The notes under the pieces: model-generated
Seen by the model: the letters and a program-made list of their open reading frames with translations, nothing else
The model's database searches: none
What the model was told of the DNA's origin: nothing
Position numbers and translations under genes: made by a program
Part shown: one piece after another, positions 22,692 to 33,129 of the stretch
Position numbering within the stretch: the stretch's first letter is position 1
Layout: the number at the start of each line of letters is the position of its first letter
Assembly: GCA_002786065.1 (NCBI GenBank)
Contig: NHNY01000010.1
Coordinates: 493,302-557,301, forward strand
From: Microcyclospora pomicola
Taxonomy: Eukaryota > Ascomycota > Dothideomycetes > Capnodiales
Reading direction: 5' to 3'
DNA length: 64,000 bases

Positions 22692-23826
22692 ATGTTCGCG
22701 AGCAGAGTCTTCCGGCCGGCACAGCAGCTGTCAAGTGTAGGTGAACGACAATCATCGTCGATTGCTCCCCGCTGACTGCCATCCAGCATGTCCGCCGCTA
22801 CGCCTCCGAGGCGCCGAAGAGTGGTGGCAGCAACACGCTGCTTTACGGCGGTGTCGGTGCCGCAGCTCTAGGAGGTGGATACTACTATTTCTCGACGCAG
22901 GGTGTGCCGAAGGAAGCCAAAGATGCGGCCAACAAGGTGCAGAGCGCCGTTGCGCCACCGGCTCCCAAGGGCGAGGCAAAGAAGGTGTTCACTGGCGGCG
23001 ACCAGGGTTTCGTGAGCCTTGTGCTGGATAAGGTGGAGAACATCAATGACAACACAAAACTGTTCCGCTTTAAGTTCCCAGAATCTGATCAGGTCTCTGG
23101 CTTGGCGGTCGCGAGTGCTTTGGTCACCAAATACAAGGGCCCAGACATGCAGAAGCCTGTCATCAGGCCGTACACGCCGACTAGTGATGAAGGTAAGTCG
23201 CAGTGGAGGGATGAAGACAAGAGGTATGCGAACAGTAGCAGCTGACAGGCGATGCAGAACAACCCGGCTACCTCGATTTCATCATCAAGAAGTACCCCAA
23301 CGGTCCAATGTCCGAGCACATCCACAACATGATGCCCGGCCAGCAGCTCGAGATGAAGGGGCCCATCCCCAAATACAAGTGGGAGACCAACAAGCACGAT
23401 CACATTGCACTGATCGCTGGTGGTACCGGTATTACCCCGATGTACCAGTTGTGCCGCGCTATCTTCAATAACCCAGCCGACAACACTAAGGTGTCTCTCG
23501 TGTTCGGAAACGTCTCGGAAAAAGACATTCTGCTTCGCAAGGAATTCGCAGAGCTCGAGAACGAATACCCCAACCGCTTCCGCGCCTTCTACGTCCTCGA
23601 CAAGCCAGAAGAGAGCTGGAAGGGTGGCAAGGGTCACATCACCAAGGACCTGCTCAAGACTGTTATTCCAGGACCAAAGGACGGCAACGTGAAGGTGTTC
23701 GTCTGTGGACCTCCCGGTCTATACAAAGCCATCTCTGGCGGTAAGAAGAGCCCATCGGACCAGGGTGAGCTTGCAGGATACCTCAAAGAACTCGGATACA
23801 CAGAGGAGCAGGTGTACAAGTTTTAG
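22692..23826 (+). CDS. MCR1: NADH-cytochrome b5 reductase, mitochondrial type
   Basis: Exons 22692-22736, 22787-23192 and 23258-23826 encode 339 residues; introns are 50 and 65 nt. The first 15-codon exon ([15 protein letters not shown]) plus [11 protein letters not shown] makes a basic mitochondrial presequence, followed by one membrane span ([18 protein letters not shown]). FAD contacts are in RPYTPTSDE and [10 protein letters not shown]. The NADH site is [10 protein letters not shown], and CGPPG near the C-terminus completes the ferredoxin-reductase fold. The enzyme passes electrons from NADH to cytochrome b5 at the outer membrane or intermembrane space. The small first exon is needed for an in-frame ATG, and the second join restores [11 protein letters not shown]. 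High confidence. Confidence 0.93.
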
Positions 23827-24221
23827 ACTGGGACATGGAAATATCAAGTCGTAATGTGAGCTGCTGATGTAACATAAACCACTATAGAGCTTGAGAAATG
23901 CGTTTTAGACCATCGACTGAAAGCCTCACTTGATACACACGAAATGTATGGCTGACAATGAATAGGTCGGAACTTAACATACATGTCATTAGGTCGTGTA
24001 GTGGTTGCAGTTGCGCCGTTGAAGCTTCTGGTCCGAGACTACACAACCGAGCAGTAGCAAGCACGATCTTGCTCACATCAAAACAGAGGCAACAATGGCC
24101 CACCCAACAGATCAATCTGACATATCAGCACATCCTCATATTCTGACTTTTCCCTTGTCGTCCGTCATTTGATGGGACATACACCATTGCTGCGCCGAGC
24201 AACCATCTGAACGAAAGCGAG
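23827..24221. other. Intergenic region upstream of RhoGEF gene
   Basis: 395 bases between two plus-strand genes: a 3' flank followed by the RhoGEF promoter. Nothing else seen. Confidence 0.5.
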
Positions 24222-27200
24222 ATGCTTTCCAACGATGGCCCGCGCCGCTCTTCTTCCTCGTCCGCCAGCAGCACACAGTCTACCAGCACCGTGCAGCACA
24301 ATAAGATTCGGGCGTTCTCAAGCACCTCGATGACCTCGCTTCGTTCGTTTCTGGGGTCTTCCTTCGGCCAGTTGAGCGGCGAACTACAGCGCAGATCAGC
24401 GTCAACGTCGTTCGACACCAAAGTGTTGAGCAGCAAACACAGCTCGCTCAGTCAGCAAAGAGCTACATCGACCAATGCTCTAGGGCGTATACGCGTATCG
24501 CCTCGTAATGCCTCGGGCGGAACACATCTGAATAATATGGAGGCCTCTTACAAGTATGGCTCGAGGCTAGGCGATTGTGAAGACACACCGAACGACATGG
24601 TTGTGGCTAGCGGTTCGGACAGCACCCTAGAAGTCACAAAAGCGACTGAGTTGCCGGCATCTCCAGTATCATCGCTTCCACCATCGCCCGAGCTGAAGTC
24701 TTTTGCTCGCTGGGTCAGCACATTGCGACGAAGAAAGTCACGCGCTCCGCAGCCCACGACGCCTCGAGAGCAGCGATGGGAATTTGACGACTTCGAACCA
24801 GAATACTTGGCACCTACAGGCGCTTTGAGCTCATCAATCTCGCCAGCGGGTTCTCGCAACTCATCACTGGGGTTTGTGACAGCAATGCGTTCTGCGACCG
24901 TAACGCTTGCCAGCACAAGCATTGCCGCCATATCCCGCTGCGATTCTAAGCTTCGGCATGGAAGACAGCTGAGTTTGACGTCCGGGTCTCTGCCACGATC
25001 ATCCGTAGATACTCGTCGATCCAGTATCGACAAAGTCGCCAAGCAGCGTTCACGGAAGAGGCGAGAAAAGCTTGAAGAACTGATCCGGACAGAGGAGAGC
25101 TATGTTGCGGATATCAAGGCACTATCTGATGTAGACACTTTCATCCTACGAAACCTAAGTGAAGCTGACCAATGTACAACAGGCGTACTTCACTCTGCTA
25201 GGTCACCACCAGACCTCCGCCAGCTTTGCCAGAACAAGCACAAGAAGGACAATTGCGAACCTGCTCCACCTGCATGATGACATTCTTGGGATATTGCACC
25301 AAGTCATACCTTTTGCGGAATACGATCAAAGCGTCGCAAGGATACCTCGACCACCAACGACTGGAACACATACGCGTTAGCACAGCGTTGACGTCGTTCC
25401 GAGGTTCGATACACCTCTCCGATCGAAACTCGCCACCATTCGCCAGGGTCGTCGCTCGCTCAACATTAGCCGATCGGATGAGGAGGAGCGAGGTACACTG
25501 CGCTGTAGTCCACAGCTTGTGGCGAATGTGGCCAGGATATTCCACGAGCATGTATGAGACGAACGGTGGTAAGCTGTGAATGTCAATGCGAGCTGTTTGC
25601 TAAAGGTTGTGCACAACATACAGATTAATCGCTTCCAGGCATACGAAGACTTTGCTTCCCGCTTTGAGTTGGTTCAACGCGATATCGACGAGGTACAGCG
25701 AACCATAGTAGCATGGCATGAGTATGACCGAGCAATCGAGGCCATCTCTTCCACTGTAAACCCGATCAAAAGCCGAGAGGCGAACCGCAAGAAGGCTTTA
25801 ACAGTCAAGGATTTGATGATCAAGGTAAATCTATACATCACTCAAGCTTATCGACATTGGATTGACCTGTGTGAAGCCGATTCAACGCCTGCCGCGATAC
25901 GAACTTCTCTTCAACGATCTTTGCAAGTTCACGCCAGTATGCGATGACCCAGAATCGCATGCGGTAGTGGAAGCGCTCTTAGTCCAACTGAAGCATCTCT
26001 GTCAGCGTGTGAACCTTGCCAAGGAGTGTCCAGAGAAGGCTCGACTGCTACAAGTGACGTGGCTGATTGGAGATCGATTGTCGTACTCTGGACAACTTCC
26101 GCGCACGATTTATCTGGGACTTCTTGGTGCGGTAGTACTGTGCGGCTGCCTTTACGTCGTATATCGTGGCAAGGACCGCATCAAGGGCTTTTATGCGATC
26201 TGCATTCTATTTGAGTCAACTATGCTAATTGCCACTGCGGAGGAAGAGCAGCAGAACTACTACACAAAAGCTGGCATCTCGCTGGCCAGCGCGACCATCG
26301 TAGAGACAGATAACGGGAAAGGCCTACAGTGCCACACAGCACAACATTCGTGGAAGGTCGTCTTCGAACACTCTGCGCGAATGTACGAAGTGATACTTAC
26401 AGCTTGCTCTGCTCCAGAGGCACTAGTCTGGAGGCAGACCATTGGCAAACAGATCGAGACGCAGAGCCAAGCGGTGGAGGAGCGTCTCGCAAACCCTATA
26501 CCATTACAATCACCGCTCATCGAGGAGATGCGTAGCGTGGGCAACGCATTCGGAAAACCCGGCAGTTTTGTCAAACGGATGTCTGTTCATCGGACAGCAA
26601 CAGTTGGACCGACCACAGAGCTGAACCAGGTCGTAATTACGAACACACAAGCAGTGAAGGAGGGTGCGGCAAGCTCTTCGAACACTTCGCTCCAAATCGC
26701 TCGATCCCAGTCGGTATTTACGCCTGCGCATATACAGAAGCTTGCACCGCATCGCGCCGACCGTGTTCGCTTGGAAGCTCTCCTCGCAGATGTTTGGACG
26801 AGAGAACAGCTTCCATACCCCGGTCTGACACGACGTGATGGCACTCGTGCGTTTGTTCGAAAGTTTAGCATGGCCAGCATCACGAGTAACTTCTCCTCCA
26901 CGAAGCGCAATACAAGCTACAACAGCATGAACCAAGTGCGCAAAGAAGAGATGCCGCCACCGAACAAGCTCGCTAAGTTGAGTATGCGTGAGCCGTCGAA
27001 AGTCACTCGACCACAGGTGAACTTTCATAACGCGCCTGACGCTTTCCTGCCCGCCGATTTCGAGCTTCAGGATCCAGCGAAGAAGAAACGGTCGGCCCTG
27101 CGTACTTTCACCATGACCATGGAGCGTCCTTTCAGCCCATTACTCGGGAAAGATGAGAAGCCGGCAGGGCTAAAAAGAGCACAGAGTGTTCGTGACGTTG

Positions 27201-27388
27201 TCTCTGGCCCTGTTCAGCACCAAGTGAATAGCATTGGCGCCGGTATGGCTGCACTTCCTGTCTACAGTGTCCCACCGGAACGTCCACAGACGGCATCGCA
27301 ACTTGAAAATCGGGAGACCATCGTGGGACAGGCGCGTAGCCCACCAAAGGTCAAGAGTAGAAACAAACTGAGACGTCTTTTTGGATAG
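24222..27388 (+). CDS. Dbl-family RhoGEF (DH-PH) with an in-frame TAG
   Basis: Exons 24222-25130, 25183-25551, 25624-25824 and 25877-27388 would encode about 996 residues. The introns (52, 72, 52 nt) have good borders. The DH domain starts near residue 285 (REKLEELIRTEESYVADIK), continues through YFTLLGHHQTSAS, and ends with the diagnostic IKPIQRLPRYELLFNDL. A PH-like region follows (LPRTIYLGLLGAVVLCGCLY, DRIKGFYAICILFEST), then a basic, disordered tail. Such proteins load GTP onto Rho-type GTPases and control polarity and wall synthesis. The oddity is a TAG at 25378-25380, codon 369, inside exon 2: the same frame is coding on both sides (PPTTGTHTR before, HSVDVVP after). It could be a nonsense allele, a sequencing error or a weak 48-nt intron. 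See findings. Confidence 0.8.
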
Positions 27389-28399
27389 AGGCTGCAAGAC
27401 TTGGATGGTCGAATCATTTGTCGACTTGGAAGTAGACGAAGGAGAGGCTGTTGGAGATTGCCATTAGCAGTGTGCTGAGGTCGCCGCGATTGGATGTGGA
27501 GTTCTTATAGATCGCTTTAATAGAGGCCTGGCGTTTTCTGGCTTCGTATGTTGGTGCTTTGCTGGCATGGCTAGTCCTCTGTATCAATGTTGCACATGTT
27601 CACGAGAGCTCGAGAGCATTCGCACCCATGAGAAGCCGGATCTGCCATAGGATGGATGAACACTGATTGTGTAGGCTTGTAACTCGATATTCCTCATTGA
27701 CAAGTCGTAGAATCTGCCAATGCATCGAAAAGCACAGGTGCGGATAGACCTAAGGTTGCGTCTTGGTCAGCTCGGTTCGATTGAGAGCGGTCCTACCGAG
27801 CCTGCTCCCGACTTCACTCCATCACGTTGACCTCAACTTGGACATCATCTTGGTCAGGTATGGCATATCTTCGCCGTGTAAGTACAATACATACGATGGT
27901 CCAGCAGATTCTCAGCCGATATAGTCTTTCCTTGGATAAGTGGACGAGAGCGAACCCGCGCTAGAGCTACCGGACTACGTTCCGTTGATGGCGTCCCGTG
28001 GAACCAATAGCTACCCTCAAGTGCGTCCAGTATCCGCGGAACAACCAAGTCGTAACCTGGAATAAGGTAGATCTACAGCTATAGAGTATCCCGCTAGATC
28101 CTCCTGCCCTTGCAAAATGCGTAAGGTGGCGCAGTACCTGGACGTCCAGAGTGTACCACTGGAACAACGGCTGGTTCTCATAAGTCGACCGCGTCTAGAC
28201 CATTTTCGCGGCTCGGACTGCGATGCCGTCATGGCTGTTCATACGTGCCGCTGTGCCTGTTCCGGACATGAAATGTCTTTCACTTGTTCGCGTCGAGTTG
28301 TTCAACAGCACTTTTACGTCGCATTCGACGTTGCTCTGTCAAAAAGCACTCCATTGATTTGCGACCTTGCCTCAGATTCGTCAACGCTTACCGGTGATC
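27389..28399. other. Intergenic region
   Basis: About 1 kb between plus-strand genes, with no supported gene. A 163-codon ATG frame from 28117 overlaps the next gene in another frame and is treated as spurious. Confidence 0.5.
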
Positions 28400-29144
28400 A
28401 TGAGCAACAATCAAGCTCCCTCTTATGGCGGGAAGTACGGGAATACATACGGAAACCAGGAGATGAATTCTGGAAACTCTCAACCGATGTCTTATGGCGG
28501 CAATCAAGGATCCTCATATGGCGGCCAAGGAATGTCTGGTGGCAACGACGGAATGCCTTCTCACGGAATGCAAGGCGACTCGTATGGCCGCCAGGGCATG
28601 TCGAATAACAACCAGGGTGCTCCGTACGGATATCAGAATGCGCCCAACAACGGCGCCCAGAATGCGCCATACGGCAACCAGGGAATGTCTAACGGAGGTA
28701 ACTCTCAAGCCAACTACTCTTCGAACGGTGCGCAAGGTCAAGCTACCGGTGCGCAAGGAAATGGCCCGGATTGGATTTGCAAAGGTTAGCCTTGTTCACT
28801 GAACATACTTCGCCGTTATCAGCCGGCTGACGCGCATCAACAGTGCTTGACAAGCTGGAGCGCAAGTTCGGAGGCGAGCGATTCAACAACCCTCAGAACG
28901 ATGCCAAGAATCAAGGTACATTCCAGTCTCTTCATGCACAAGTAGGGAGTGGTCACAGCTGAGTACCGAATCTAGCAATGAACCAGAAGATTTCGAAGCG
29001 CGCCATGACGATCCTACCAAAGGTCATGTACGTACACGTCTTGAGAGACCTCGTTCTCTTCCGATGATGCGACGAGAGGCTGATTGAATGCACAGGAAGA
29101 AACTGCCGATGGTACTCCCCATGATCATGAGAAAACTCGCTTGA
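28400..29144 (+). CDS. G/N/Q/S-rich low-complexity protein with hydrophobic C-terminus
   Basis: Exons 28400-28784, 28844-28915, 28976-29027 and 29096-29144 encode 185 residues; introns are 59, 60 and 68 nt with GT..AG borders. The first 120 residues are a low-complexity stretch built from Gly, Asn, Gln, Ser, Met and Tyr, with repeats such as SYGG, YGNQGMSN and NAPYG, like a prion-like domain. Then comes a short charged helix (DWICKVLDKLERKFGGERF) and a tail of Met, Leu, Pro and Lys (ILPKVMKKLPMVLPMIMRK). The last small exons are inferred from splice signals and from the helix-like continuation; if unspliced, the protein would end sooner. I do not recognise a family. Possible roles are condensate formation or surface assembly, but the sequence does not decide this. 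Confidence 0.6.
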
Positions 29145-29145
29145 A

Positions 29146-30030
29146 CTATGGGAATGGGGACCGAGAAGCATGCGACGACGGAACAGTGAGGCCCGCGATT
29201 GGTAATGCGAGAACCATGTTTTCCAAGAATCGCGGCCAGAACTTTCCTTGATAGAGACGATACCCATCTGTATACCAGAAGCTGTAAGATATGCCATTTC
29301 GTTGTCCTGGTACAACGGAGATTGACAGTCTCATGAGTCTCTGCATAATTTCGATCTTAAGTTGTGCCAGGTACTCGGAAAACTTGATAGTCGACTTTCG
29401 CCGCAATAGTCCTAAATCTAGCAGCTTTAAGACATCGATCGCTTGTATTTCGTCCGGACCGAAGAGGGCTACAAGGAAAGTCTTTCCACCCAGGCCTGTG
29501 GCAAGCTCGCGTGGAAAAAGCCTCGGTGGGAATGCTTCCGACTCCAGCGGATCTCCCTTCGAGTACTGCACGAGATCTACAATCGATGAGGCTACTATTG
29601 CTACCGCCGTGTTGGCGTAACAATAGCAAGTGGACTCTGCAGTAAGAATGATAGCATTGCCGCGGGCAATTATCGGATTGAACGACGAGGTACCAACCTG
29701 GATCAGAGTTGCCAGGAACAGTGCCATTATAGCTTTCGATATAGTGCGTCTATGGATGGTGCTAGTCGAGCCGAGTACTGAGATGCCAGCGAGACCTCGA
29801 GTGAGTGATTGGTATCAGGTAAGGCGTTTTCGTGCGCCATACTATCCTGGACCAATCCGGTGCAACCAATTGCTGCCGAACAGGAACATCAGAATGCTTT
29901 CAAATCGCCGCGGTTAACCGCTACTCCAGGCGGTGCTAGGGTGGAGTATCAGCTCGTTCGCTCCTGCGATCGTCGCAGAGATGTTGATGTTGCTGACGAG
30001 GACGTGCAATAAGCTTCGCTGTCGGACGAA
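29146..30030 (-). pseudogene. Probable decayed gene, membrane-like protein
   Basis: On the reverse strand one frame reads from about 30030 to a stop at 29146 with three internal stops: TAA at 29914-29916, TAG at 29842-29844 and TGA at 29815-29817. The last 193 codons (ATG at 29727) are open. Segments on both sides of the stops look protein-like: VLVSNINISATIAGANELIL, FESILMFLFGSNWLHRIGP, GLAGISVLGSTSTIHRRTIS and ALFLATLIQVGTSSFNP. Several are hydrophobic, suggesting a membrane protein. Upstream of 30030 the sequence is AT-rich with more stops. I do not recognise the family. Introns could remove some of the stops, but I could not build a consistent spliced model, so decay is favoured. Confidence is modest. 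Confidence 0.35.
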
Positions 30031-30200
30031 TTATCGCCCCTAGTGCATGGTGAGCGAAGCTTAAATTCGGATTTAGTGGAATTAAACTCCTGCTTCGGAA
30101 CATTTATCTATCGCCATGGTATGCCACATCTTGTACTGACATATTCAAAACATTTCTCCTTTATAACGATTGCACGCAAGCAGGTTGCTATAGTATCGCC

Positions 30201-30777
30201 ATGCCCAGAAACGCCGCTGTCGACCGTGCCCTGGCGGCCATTGCCAAAGACGAGACGAAGAAGCTCGGCGTCTCTATCAACGGAGAAGCAATCACCACCG
30301 GACAGTACTTCGGTAGAGCTGGTAAGTGACCACAGAGTCTCCGTCATGGCCACAATACTGAGCTCACTGCCAGCGGCCCAGAAGGCTCCTGAGATCTCCT
30401 ACGCCGTGGCAGATTCCACGGCGAAATACATCGTCATCGCTCTCGACCTGGATGCCCCGTTCCAGTCCTGGACAGGCCTAGGACCTATCTTGCACTGGAT
30501 TCAGCCCGGACTCACCGCGGACTCCTCTGGTAAGCTCACAGCAACAGAGCCATTCGTCGCCAATTACATCGGCCCAGCTCCGCCACCTGGCAGTGGTCCG
30601 CATCGCTATACTTTCTACTTGTTCACTCAGCCGTCGGAATTTGATGGCTCCAAGCATGCTCCAGTAGATGGCAAGCCAATGGGTAACATGAGTCGGATGC
30701 GCTTTAGCCTTGATGCTTGGATGGAAAAGATTGGGCTGGTCGATCCGTTGGCTGCGAACTATTTCACGAGCAACTAG
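30201..30777 (+). CDS. Phosphatidylethanolamine-binding protein (PEBP) family
   Basis: Exons 30201-30321 and 30374-30777 encode 174 residues; the 52-nt intron has GTAAGT and CAG. The start MPRNAAVDRALAAIAKDE is the first ATG in frame; the unspliced frame running from 30043 is misleading. PEBP hallmarks are present: YIVIALDLDAPFQ (the DPDxP-like segment), ILHWIQPG, and GPHRYTFYLF (the GxHRY segment lining the ligand pocket), with MSRMRFSLDAW near the end. Relatives include yeast Tfs1, an inhibitor of carboxypeptidase Y and a Ras-pathway modulator. No signal peptide is seen, so it is probably cytosolic. Family is clear; partner unknown. Confidence 0.9.
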
Positions 30778-32727
30778 GTCTTGTTTTGTGAGTTGGTCGA
30801 TGAGAGCTTTGACTATGATGTCCGGCATCCTACTCGCAGATCTTGGTGGTGGCTGGTTTGTCGTGTTGAGCTCAGCCGCTAATATTGGAGAGAGCAAGCG
30901 AGGCAGAGTAAGTCATGGCTAGCGATTAATAGATCTCCAAAGAAAGAATGCTGTCCAGAGATTCCATCTCCACGTAGGACGCTGCACTGACTTCAGCCCA
31001 TGTGCGCTTCTTAGTAGGAGCTATGCTAGGCATGTTGCTTCTTCAAGTTGTACCAACGAAGATAAGTCCTACCTCAATGATCTTAGTGAGTTGAGATGTG
31101 AGTTAACGCTTCTTGTGCAAACAAGTGAATGAGATGCAATGTGCTTTCGGAAGATAGCGACGGGGGCTATTTGCGAAGGGAAGCTTGGTCGTGCCAAAAC
31201 TTCCCGTCCACTTGCGCCTCACAAAGAGTGGACATAAAAAGTGGATATACCTTATCAAGTCACACGTACATACCCGAGGTGATAGCATCCAAGCTTCATC
31301 AGCAAGATTTCGAAAGAGCGCAAAGACCATATGATCGATCGTCGATCGACAAGGCAGAGTGCTTCCCGTATCTTATCAAGTATCATGTGGCGATAACCAT
31401 ATGCAGCTACTGATTGTAGGAGCTGCTCCACTGTTTCCGAGGCGAGGAGCAAAAACGACTTCGAGTAAGTACTGAAGCACAGAGTACCTATGCTAGACCC
31501 TGGCACTCATATACTGATTACGACCTATACAGATTGAACTACAATGAAGCAGTCGACGACCCAGCATGCGGTAGCGTGTCCACTCAATTAGATTGCCCGC
31601 CTCTTAATCAATCGAGTATGATAGGCTTGGGATGGGAATCGAATGGGTCAAGAGTTGTCCAGGGACCGCGATGGCTCAATGCTCCAATGCTTGACGTTCA
31701 TCTTCTCGGCGAAAAACTCGGAAACAGGCCTACTGTATGCTCGGGCCTGCCAAGCTTTATAGCATTGGGGATTTCTTCCAGCATACTCCTAGGTTTGACA
31801 ATCAGCAAACTGATGTTCGCAGTAATTATGTATGAGCTGTGGCTCGAAGCGAAGCGGAACATTTTTGTGGTAGACATCTAGCAGAGGCCACCACATCGAA
31901 CAATAAGACTGCACGCCGTGGCTCGGCGGCTATTTGGTATGATGGAGAAGGGTTACAGTATACTCACTCTCGACCATGTTCCACGTCATGTGCAAGACGA
32001 AACAGGCTGAGACAGCTCATGGCGAGGATGTCAGATCTAGCGAGGAACTGCAGGAGGACATACGACAGAAAAACAGAAAAACAAAGGATTCTATGTGCCC
32101 CGGTCAGCGGTATACTACCTTGACACCATCACCAGTTTTGTGATTGGTAGGACCGATGTGTAGGTTGACGTGGTTCGATGGCCTAGCATATCCCGGTAAG
32201 AGGCTACCTTATCCAGGCCTCTACAGAATAAGATTCGTGATGATGCCGTCGGCAGGTCTGTTCCGTTTCAGAGCACACACTAAGCGCCGGCTTCTGTAGT
32301 ATTAGCAAAGTGTAGACTTCGGTATTGAAAGCCGACACCTCTAGTAATGCCAATGAGCGTGTTGCAACAGTATGTGCGAGACCATGGGTCTGGGTTCTGG
32401 TATCAGCCAGGTTCCACCTGAGTCCTTTCGAACCAGACTCAGCACGGAGATGTCCACCATCGTCTTCGGCAGAGAAGAGATTTCCATGCCATGGGAGTCT
32501 TATCTCGAGTTTGAGTCTTTCTTTGCCTAGACGGAGGTGACGTCCATCGCACAGCGCGGACTTGAGCTAGGCAAGCGATCTGGCCCACCCATGAAACTTG
32601 TCTCGGCCTTGCTAGATCATACGCTGTCGTGTACGGAATCGCTGTTGTCACATCCCGGCCGACATGGCGCAGATCCATGTGGCATGATCAAAGGAGGTTG
32701 GTCCAGTCTCGCCTTCGGCGCTGGCCG
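30778..32727. other. Gene-poor interval with decayed coding sequence
   Basis: Between the PEBP gene and the GATA-site cluster. It contains the broken frame 31129-32163 (listed separately) and otherwise no supported gene. Nothing typical of a transposon, such as terminal repeats or a transposase or reverse transcriptase motif, was recognised. Confidence 0.5.
31129..32163 (+). pseudogene. Probable decayed gene, unrecognised
   Basis: One plus-strand frame runs 345 codons from an ATG at 31129 with six stops, including the last: TGA 31411, TAG 31417, TAG 31879, TGA 32008, TAG 32038 and TAG 32161. Between the stops it reads like protein: ASKLHQQDFERAQRPYDRSS, ELLHCFRGEEQKRLRVSTEA, PWHSYTDYDLYRLNYNEAVD, PSFIALGISSSILLGLTISK (a likely membrane helix) and GFYVPRSAVYYLDTITSFVI. 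A random frame of this length would be expected to hold about 16 stops. A good GTAAGT donor at 31465 means a spliced gene cannot be excluded. I do not recognise the family. Confidence 0.3.
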
Positions 32728-33032
32728 CTATCTCACGTGGCCATCTAGATCCGTCCCGCCAATGACCCGGAGACTTTTTCCGAAGCCCTACAGACGCAGC
32801 TGCCCGCACCTCGCTTATAGCTGCAGCTGGTTCGCACGTCTTATCAGTGTGGCGTCTCGCATTATCAGCATCAAGTTGCGCGATCTCATCGAGTCAGCGC
32901 GCCCATGGGCGATGGACCTGCGCTTATCGGGATCAGCTGTGCGAATGGGCTTCTTCGCTGGTCTGGCCGCGACAATCGCTTCTAGCGCCATTGATCTTTA
33001 CCTTTTTCTCCCACATGGCTAATCTCTTATCA
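32728..33032. promoter_or_regulatory. Cluster of GATA-factor sites upstream of NCS1 permease
   Basis: Five matches to HGATAR, the site of nitrogen regulators such as AreA/Nit2, all read on the reverse strand: CTATCT at 32728, TTATCA at 32841, TTATCA at 32862, TTATCG at 32924 and TTATCA at 33027. About one match would be expected by chance in 305 bases. The nearest is about 100 bases from the ATG at 33130. Fungal nucleobase and allantoin permeases are classic targets of nitrogen GATA control, so the context fits; binding is inferred. Confidence 0.55.
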
Positions 33033-33129
33033 CCGAGCTCGAGCTGCTATAGAAAGACTGACGTCTCGTCTCAATTTCGCACCGGCATCACAATCAGTCT
33101 TTCGACACTTTCACACATCCTCGCCAATC

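Noticed and set aside
28117-28608. 163-codon ATG frame upstream of the G/N/Q-rich protein
   Set aside because: It overlaps that protein's first exon in another frame and shows no family pattern; the overlap is a shadow of the repetitive coding sequence.
32397-32420. tRNA-like T-loop (GGTTCGAA on the reverse strand)
   Set aside because: The flanking bases do not form the five-base T-stem around a seven-base loop, and no acceptor, D or anticodon arms were found.
32537-33022. 161-codon frame before the NCS1 permease
   Set aside because: It starts at a GTG, has no family pattern, and overlaps the GATA-site cluster that is better explained as promoter.
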